Source: Pseudomonadota bacterium (GTDB taxonomy: Bacteria > Pseudomonadota > Gammaproteobacteria > Xanthomonadales > Xanthomonadaceae). From it: a stretch of DNA of 14,320 bases. Location: NCBI GenBank assembly GCA_023395465.1, contig JAEWZE010000033.1, positions 1 through 14,320 of the forward strand, given 5' to 3'. The notes beneath the pieces are model-generated. The model was not told the DNA's origin. It searched no databases and saw nothing but the letters and a program-made list of their open reading frames with translations. Position numbers and translations under genes: made by a program. Below, one piece after another: positions 6,404 through 14,320 of this stretch (the first letter of the stretch is position 1; each line of letters starts with the position of its first letter).

Positions 6404-7027
6404 ATGAGCGATACGCTGCGCGACCAACTGATGGGCCTGGGCTTCAAGCCCGCGCCGACCCCTGCGCGCGAGCGCAAGCCGGCGCCGCAGCGCGGGCCGC
6501 ACAAGGGTGCGCCCGGGACCGCGTCCGCAGCGCCGGCGGGGAAATCGCGCAAGCCCGGCCAGCCCGGCAGGCCGGCCAAGCCGGGCCGCCAGCGTACGCG
6601 CGAGGACATCGACCTGGCCAAGGCCTACGCGATCCGCGCGCAGAAGGAGAAGGACGAGCGCATCGAGGCCGAGCGCCAGCGCCAGGAGCAGGCTCGGTTG
6701 CGGCGCGAGGCGCGCGCGAAGCTGGAGGAATTCCTCAAAGGCCGCGCGCTCAACGATGCCAAGGCCGAGATCGCCCGCCATTTCCCCTATGGAGGCAAGA
6801 TCAAGCGCGTCTACGTCAACGCCGACCAGCTGCGGGCGCTCAACGCCGGCGAACTGGGCGTGGCGCAGCTCAACGGCCGCTACGTGCTGGTGACCGCGGC
6901 CGACCTGGCCGAAGTCGAGTCGATCTTTCCCGCCGCGGTCGCGCTGCGGGTCGATCCCGATGCGCCGGCCGGTGACGATCCGTACGCCGATCCCAAGTTC
7001 CAGGTCCCCGACGACCTGGTCTGGTGA
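6404..7027 (+). CDS. DUF2058 family nucleoid/RNA-associated-like protein (YaiL-like)
   Basis: This is a 207-residue soluble, highly basic protein of the DUF2058 family (YaiL in E. coli); its biochemical function is not established. It starts with the family signature MSDTLRDQLMGLGFK. A Pro/Lys/Arg/Gly-rich disordered region follows (15-65), then a long charged helix (REDIDLAKAYAIRAQKEKDE..., 66-112) and the conserved globular end (FPYGGKIKRVYVNADQLRALNAGELGVAQLNGRYVLV, about 127-163). It finishes with DPYADPKFQVPDDLVW. The ATG at 6404 was chosen for that conserved start; no strong ribosome site is visible, which fits translational coupling to slyX. Its end overlaps the first possible start of the hydrolase gene. 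Confidence 0.85.
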   Translation: MSDTLRDQLMGLGFKPAPTPARERKPAPQRGPHKGAPGTASAAPAGKSRKPGQPGRPAKPGRQRTREDIDLAKAYAIRAQKEKDERIEAERQRQEQARLRREARAKLEEFLKGRALNDAKAEIARHFPYGGKIKRVYVNADQLRALNAGELGVAQLNGRYVLVTAADLAEVESIFPAAVALRVDPDAPAGDDPYADPKFQVPDDLVW

Positions 7028-7038
7028 GGGCGGCCGCG

Positions 7039-7962
7039 ATGGCGCCGGCAGCGGGCGGCAGCGGCCGCGACCACCTGGTCTTCGCCCACGCCAACGGCTT
7101 TCCCGGCCCGGTCTATCGCGAACTGTTCGACGCCTGGAGTCCGCGGTTCCGGGTCTCGGCGATCGAGCGCTTCGGCCATGGCGCCGACTATCCGGTCGGG
7201 CCGCGCTGGCCGGGACTGGCGCGGCAGCTGGTCGATCATGTCCGCACCGAGGTCGCGCCCGGGGACCGGCTGTGGCTGGTCGGGCATTCGCTGGGGGGGT
7301 ACGTCAGCACCCTGGCGGCTGCGGCGCTGGGTGCCCGCGTCGCCGGGGTGGTGCTGCTCGATTCGCCGCTGATCGACGGTTTCAGTGCGCACCTGGTGCG
7401 CTACGGGCGCCAGCTCGGATTCGACCGCTACATGATGCCGATCCAGCAGACACGCAGGCGCCGCCGGGCCTGGCCGGACGTCGAGGCGGTGCACGCGCAT
7501 TTCGCGGCCCGTGCCTCGTTCGCGCGCTGGGAGCCGCGCACGCTGCGGCACTACGCCGAGCACGGCACGCGTGCGCTGGAGGATGGCAGCCGCGTGCTGG
7601 CCTTCGATCGCGAGATCGAACTGGCGATCTACCGCAGCCTGCCGACCATGACGGTGGTGTCGGCCGCGCGCTCGGCGCCCGCGCCGATCGGTTTCATTGG
7701 CGGGACCGCGTCGCGCGAGGTGCGCCACGTGGGCCTGCGCGCCACCCGGACGGCCACGGGCGGACGCATCGCCTGGATCGAGGGCAGCCATCTGTTCCCC
7801 ATGGAGCGTCCGCGGGAAACGGCGGCGGCGGTGCAGTCGATGATTGCCGGCATGGGCGCGCGCCACGCCGCCGCGGTGCGCCGCCCGATCCTGATGCGCG
7901 CAGGAGAGGACCGCGTCGCCACGCGCGAGCATCTCCCCGCAGCGGCTCATCCCAGGTCGTAG
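7039..7962 (+). CDS. Alpha/beta fold hydrolase
   Basis: This is a 307-residue soluble hydrolase of unknown substrate. The fold begins with VFAHANGFPG (14-23, oxyanion region) and GHGADYP. The nucleophile elbow is GHSLGG with S84. A cap region spans about 112-200, and the catalytic histidine is probably H251 in EGSHLFPMERP. The usual acid after strand seven is not obvious (GFIGGTASREV, 218-228); D108 or E227 could serve. The ATG at 7039 has GAGGG at 7026-7030. A GTG at 7024 would overlap the previous stop as GTGA but has no ribosome site. The fold should end near residue 272; the last about 27 residues are encoded by the first unit of a tandem duplication and are antisense to a copy of the metH tail, so they are probably a late addition. 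Seven consecutive G bases lie in the elbow codons. Confidence 0.85.
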   Translation: MAPAAGGSGRDHLVFAHANGFPGPVYRELFDAWSPRFRVSAIERFGHGADYPVGPRWPGLARQLVDHVRTEVAPGDRLWLVGHSLGGYVSTLAAAALGARVAGVVLLDSPLIDGFSAHLVRYGRQLGFDRYMMPIQQTRRRRRAWPDVEAVHAHFAARASFARWEPRTLRHYAEHGTRALEDGSRVLAFDREIELAIYRSLPTMTVVSAARSAPAPIGFIGGTASREVRHVGLRATRTATGGRIAWIEGSHLFPMERPRETAAAVQSMIAGMGARHAAAVRRPILMRAGEDRVATREHLPAAAHPRS

Positions 7963-7981
7963 TCGAGGTTGGACGCGGGCC
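7878..7981. repeat. 104-bp tandem duplication, unit 1
   Basis: This unit abuts unit 2 (7982-8085) head to tail. The two align with no gaps and 11 mismatches over 104 bases, by my own count. Unit 1 holds the end of the hydrolase gene (stop 7960-7962). On the minus strand it has a copy of the metH end, PASNLDYDLG plus TGA (7947-7949). The hairpin present in unit 2 is degraded here (7903-7936). Confidence 0.9.
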
Positions 7982-8006
7982 GCGCCGCCCGATCCGGACG
8001 TGCGCA

Positions 8007-8040
8007 GGAGATGACCGCGTCGCCACGGGCGATCATCTCC
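8007..8040 (-). terminator. Interrupted hairpin downstream of metH (possible convergent terminator)
   Basis: The arms GGAGATGA (8007-8014) and TCATCTCC (8033-8040) pair perfectly. Inside them TCGCC (8020-8024) pairs with GGCGA (8028-8032) around an ACG loop. The five-base CCGCG (8015-8019) is left as a one-sided bulge. It starts 11 bases past the metH stop, between convergent genes, but has no T-run on either strand. Confidence 0.45.
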
Positions 8041-8050
8041 CCGCAGCGGC

Positions 8051-10738
<2,688 letters not shown>

Positions 10739-10895
10739 CGGAAGGCTTCCTTGGCCGCGGACCGACGCGGATCTACGCGGACGGGGTGGAGCAGGGGCGG
10801 CAGGCGGACACTGTCCGTCGCGCGCCTGTTGCGGCCGGCGCTGCGCTGTGGACCGGGCGCGTTCGTGCGGACCCGCCTGATGTCCGGCCGGTCCA
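10739..10895 (-). other. 157-base gap between the two metH halves
   Basis: This is GC-rich sequence with no supported gene or clear promoter. It contains a 13-base palindrome, CGGACA-C-TGTCCG (10805-10817), and an 11-base palindrome, GGAAG-G-CTTCC (10740-10750), which covers the downstream gene's ribosome site and stops one base before its ATG. The gap is odd in an operon whose other junction is 25 bases. Confidence 0.5.
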
Positions 10896-11975
10896 TCACG
10901 CTGCGAGCGCCTCTGCCGCCGCCAGCCTCCGTGGTGGCAGTCCGGCCACGGCGTCGGCGATCGCGCGGATGTGGTCGGGTGTGGTGCCGCAGCAGCCGCC
11001 GATCAGGTTCAGCAACCCGGCCTGGGCGAACTCGCGCAGCACCTCGGCCATCTCCTCCGGCGTCTCGTCGTAGCCGCCGAAGGCGTTGGGCAGGCCGGCG
11101 TTGGGATGCGCGCTGACCTGGCAGTCGGCGATCGTGGCCAGGGTCTCCACGTGCGGCCGCAGGTCCTTGGCGCCGAGCGCGCAGTTCAGGCCGACCGACA
11201 GCGGGCGGCCGTGCGCGACCGAGGCGTAGAACGCTTCGGCCGTCTGTCCCGAAAGGGTGCGGCCGGAGGCGTCGGTGATGGTGCCGGAGATCATCACCGG
11301 CAGCCGTCCGCCGCGGGCGTCGAAGGCTTCCTCGATCGCGTACAGCGCGGCCTTGGCATTGAGCGTGTCGAAGATGGTCTCGACCATCAGGGTGTCGGCG
11401 CCGCCGTCGATCAGGCCCTCGATGGCTTCGCGGTAGGTCGCGCGCAGTTCGTCGAAACTGGTGTTGCGGAAGCCCGGGTCGTTGACGTCCGGGCTGATTG
11501 ACGCCGTGCGGCTGGTGGGGCCGAGCACGCCGATCACGAAGCGCGGGCGCGACGGCGTGCGCGCTTCGATCGCGTCGCAGCACTGCCGGGCGACGCGCGC
11601 GCCCTCGTGGTTGAGTTCGTACACCAGGTGCTCGAGATGGTAGTCGGCCTGGCTCACCGAGGTGGCGTTGAAGGTGTTGGTTTCCACCAGGTCGGCGCCC
11701 GCTTCCAGGTAGGCGGTGTGGATACCGGCGATGATGTCCGGACGGGTGAGCAGCAGCAGGTCGTTGTTGCCCTTGAGGTCGTGGCCGCCACCGGCCGGCG
11801 CCTCGCGCGTGGCGTCGAAGCCGTCGGCGAAGCGCTCGCCGCGGTAGTCGGCTTCCTCCAGCCCGTGGCGCTGGATCATCGTGCCCATCGCGCCGTCGAT
11901 GACCAGGATGCGTTCGCGCAGCGCGGCCTCGAGCAGGGCGACGCGGTCGGGGTGGAGCCAGGGAAGCAGGTGCAT
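10896..11975 (-). CDS. metH: Homocysteine S-methyltransferase half of methionine synthase
   Basis: This 359-residue protein corresponds to the N-terminal homocysteine-binding domain of MetH. The barrel begins ILVIDGAMGTMIQRHGLEE (23-41) and contains DLKGNNDLLLLTRPD (66-80) and VETNTFNATS (97-106). The three zinc-binding cysteines are C265 in GLNCALG and C328/C329 in GGCCGTTP. The protein stops right after the domain, at the point where E. coli MetH continues into the folate domain, so it should work in trans with the downstream product. The DLKGNN segment and MetH-like length favour this over a stand-alone MmuM-type enzyme. The ATG (11973-11975) has GAGG five bases upstream, and the gene starts 25 bases after the regulator's stop. 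To my knowledge the split form occurs in Xanthomonadaceae. Confidence 0.93.
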   Translation of the reverse strand: MHLLPWLHPDRVALLEAALRERILVIDGAMGTMIQRHGLEEADYRGERFADGFDATREAPAGGGHDLKGNNDLLLLTRPDIIAGIHTAYLEAGADLVETNTFNATSVSQADYHLEHLVYELNHEGARVARQCCDAIEARTPSRPRFVIGVLGPTSRTASISPDVNDPGFRNTSFDELRATYREAIEGLIDGGADTLMVETIFDTLNAKAALYAIEEAFDARGGRLPVMISGTITDASGRTLSGQTAEAFYASVAHGRPLSVGLNCALGAKDLRPHVETLATIADCQVSAHPNAGLPNAFGGYDETPEEMAEVLREFAQAGLLNLIGGCCGTTPDHIRAIADAVAGLPPRRLAAAEALAA

Positions 11976-12000
11976 GGGGACCTCGTGGGACGGTTGGCGC

Positions 12001-12930
12001 TCAGGGCTTGCGGGCGATCATCGAGATCACCTCGAAGTGCGGCGGGCGCTTCTCGCGGGTGACGGTCTCGGCATTGAGCAGCTCCAGGCCGGCGCGCGAA
12101 ACGAAGCGGCGCAGGTCCTTCTCGCTGAAGCCGAGGTTGGCGTGGCCGTAGGCCTGCACCACGTTCTGGTGCTCGTGGCGGGCCAGACTCGACAGCAGCA
12201 GGCGGCCGCCGGGACGCAGCACGCGCGCGGCGTCGGCCACGGCCTGCGCGGGCTTGTCGGCATAGGTCAGCGCGTGCATCAGCACCACCAGGTCGAACTG
12301 GCCCTCGGCGAAGGGCAGGGCGTGCATGTCGCCCTCCATCACCTCGACGTTGCGGAAGCGGCGCAGGCGTTCGGCGGCCGCGGCGACCACGCGCCGGCTG
12401 CTGTCCACGCAGACGTAGCGATGCGCGTGCGGGGCCAGCAGTTCGGCCAGCACGCCGTCGCCCGAGGCGATGTCGAGCACGTCGCCGGTCTCCAGCAGCG
12501 GCAGTGCGCTGCGCGCCAGCGCTTCCCAGGTACGGCCGGGCGAGTAGTGGCGCTCCATGTCGCCGGCCACCGAGTCGGCCCAGTTCTGGTCGGCCGCGCG
12601 CATCGCCAGCACGCCGGCCACGCGTTCGGCGTCCTGGCGCAGCAGCGGATCGTCGGTGCCGGTGGACAGCGCCTGCCACAGCGCCCGCTGCGGCGGTTCC
12701 AGCGATTCGTCGTCGAAACGGTAGTAGGCCGACACGCCGGAACGGCGGTCGCGCACCAGCCCGGCCTCCTTGAGCTTGGCCAGGTGGGTGGACACGCGCG
12801 GCTGCGCGAGGCGGGTGATGGCCGACAGTTCGGCCACGGTCAGCTCTTCGCCCTCCAGCAGCGCCAACAGGCGCACGCGGGTGGGATCGGCCAGTACCTT
12901 GAGCCGCGCCGACCAGGCGTCGAGATCCAT
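12001..12930 (-). CDS. samR: ArsR-type HTH / SAM-dependent methyltransferase fusion regulator (probable SamR)
   Basis: This is a 309-residue two-domain protein. Residues about 8-75 form an ArsR/SmtB winged helix (ADPTRVRLLALLE, LTVAELSAITRLAQPRVSTHLAKLKEAGLV). The metal-binding ELCVC motif is replaced by ELSAI, so metal sensing is unlikely. Residues about 130-305 form a class I methyltransferase with VLDIASGDG (151-159, motif I), VCVDSS (173-178), the EGDMHALPF loop (199-207) and VLRPGG. The operon position before metH and the fold fit a SAM- or SAH-responsive regulator. A SahR-like factor called SamR was predicted by comparative genomics to control methionine genes in Xanthomonadales; equating this gene with it is my inference. 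Whether the methyltransferase part is catalytic or only a sensor cannot be told. The ATG at 12928-12930 has GGAG five bases upstream, inside the operator. Confidence 0.88.
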   Translation of the reverse strand: MDLDAWSARLKVLADPTRVRLLALLEGEELTVAELSAITRLAQPRVSTHLAKLKEAGLVRDRRSGVSAYYRFDDESLEPPQRALWQALSTGTDDPLLRQDAERVAGVLAMRAADQNWADSVAGDMERHYSPGRTWEALARSALPLLETGDVLDIASGDGVLAELLAPHAHRYVCVDSSRRVVAAAAERLRRFRNVEVMEGDMHALPFAEGQFDLVVLMHALTYADKPAQAVADAARVLRPGGRLLLSSLARHEHQNVVQAYGHANLGFSEKDLRRFVSRAGLELLNAETVTREKRPPHFEVISMIARKP

Positions 12931-12960
12931 AATATCTCCATATCGCGATATAGAGATATT
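12931..12960. promoter_or_regulatory. 30-bp palindromic operator of the met operon, containing the regulator's ribosome site
   Basis: The sequence is a 30-base inverted repeat in which 28 positions match: AATATCTC-C-ATATCG (12931-12945) against CGATAT-A-GAGATATT (12946-12960). It contains two ATATC and two GATAT half-sites. It touches the start codon of the ArsR-methyltransferase gene. On the minus strand the only mismatched base (12939) creates the GGAG ribosome site (12936-12939). AT-rich palindromes of this size are typical ArsR-family operators; autoregulation is inferred. Confidence 0.85.
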
Positions 12961-12986
12961 CTTACGTCAGCGCTGTCGTGCGTCAA
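12958..12986 (-). promoter_or_regulatory. Promoter of the samR-metH operon
   Basis: On the minus strand a -35 box TTGACG (12981-12986; five of six) is followed after 17 bases by AAGAAT (12958-12963; four of six). Transcription would begin around 12950, inside the palindrome. A bound regulator would therefore cover the -10/start region, and the leader would be only about 20 bases long. Confidence 0.55.
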
Positions 12987-13057
12987 GCCGGGCCGGTTGT
13001 GCCGTTCGGGGCACCTGGAATGAGGAAAGGCGCATGGGGTTCGCGCCTGCGCCCGGC

Positions 13058-13063
13058 TACAAT
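13058..13063 (+). promoter_or_regulatory. -10 box of the acyl-CoA dehydrogenase promoter
   Basis: TACAAT, in the context GGCTACAATG, lies 30 bases before the GTG start. This form is common in xanthomonad promoters. No good -35 box is seen at the proper distance. A transcript starting here would exclude the upstream in-frame ATG at 13034. Confidence 0.55.
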
Positions 13064-13093
13064 GTCGTTTCGCCAGAAACAATAGAGGGTGCC

Positions 13094-14242
<1,149 letters not shown>

Positions 14243-14250
14243 GGGCGATC

Positions 14251-14320
14251 GTGTCCGTTCCCGACCCACGTCCACGCCGCGGCCACGCCCGGGCGGCCGG
14301 GGCCCCGAGTGGTTTCGGCG
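14251..14320 (+). CDS. Possible start of a downstream gene (cut by window edge)
   Basis: A GTG at 14251 follows a GAGGG ribosome-like site (14241-14245, overlapping the dehydrogenase stop) and stays open to the window end, giving 23 residues beginning MSVPDPRPRRGHA. No family can be recognised from so little, and GC-rich sequence is often open by chance. Confidence 0.25.
   Translation, partial: MSVPDPRPRRGHARAAGAPSGFG

Noticed and set aside
12931..12960. A cobalamin or SAM riboswitch upstream of the met operon
   Set aside because: The predicted leader is about 20 bases and there are only 25 bases between the regulator and the next gene. Neither space can hold a riboswitch, and no B12-box-like sequence is visible in the 157-base gap.

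Overview
The window is a high-GC, gene-dense piece of a gammaproteobacterial chromosome. It looks most like the Lysobacteraceae/Xanthomonadaceae (Lysobacter, Luteimonas, Pseudoxanthomonas or Xanthomonas type). The evidence is a YtrA-type GntR/ABC operon with a GGTG-N16-CACC operator, a methionine synthase split into two genes behind an ArsR-methyltransferase fusion regulator, paired FKBP genes, and GGCTACAAT-like promoter boxes. The family assignment is an inference from gene content; no rRNA or marker gene is present. I see no tRNA, rRNA, CRISPR array, insertion sequence, prophage or plasmid function. No gene-free stretch exceeds 300 bases; the longest gaps are 12931-13093, 10739-10895 and 2195-2335, and each is described.

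Layout. (1) 1-2260, minus strand: a compact operon read right to left. It holds an unknown anchored or exported 169-aa protein, a YtrA-like GntR repressor, an ABC ATPase, and an ABC-2 permease cut by the window edge. The promoter is overlapped by a 24-bp inverted repeat that matches the YtrA operator. (2) 2336-4789, plus strand: an exported glutathione-peroxidase-like protein, an exported FKBP prolyl isomerase with a duplicated N-terminal domain, and a lipoprotein FKBP paralogue. All three are envelope thiol or protein-folding functions. (3) 4823-7962, plus strand: UDP-glucose 6-dehydrogenase, SlyX, a DUF2058 protein and an alpha/beta hydrolase, tightly packed and probably co-transcribed.

(4) 7878-8085: a head-to-tail 104-bp tandem duplication covering the 3' ends of the convergent hydrolase and metH genes. 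(5) 8051-12930, minus strand: the methionine synthase operon. It consists of an ArsR-HTH/SAM-methyltransferase fusion (probably SamR), the homocysteine methyltransferase half of MetH, and the folate/B12/activation half of MetH. A 28/30 palindrome lies directly against the regulator's start codon and contains its ribosome binding site. (6) 13094-14242, plus strand: a short-chain-type acyl-CoA dehydrogenase with its own promoter, divergent from the met operon, followed by the possible first codons of another gene.

The strongest leads are the regulator/operator arrangement in front of the met operon, the tandem duplication of the metH tail, and the repressor-operator-promoter overlap of the YtrA operon. 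I do not see a clearly new multi-gene defence or mobile system here.
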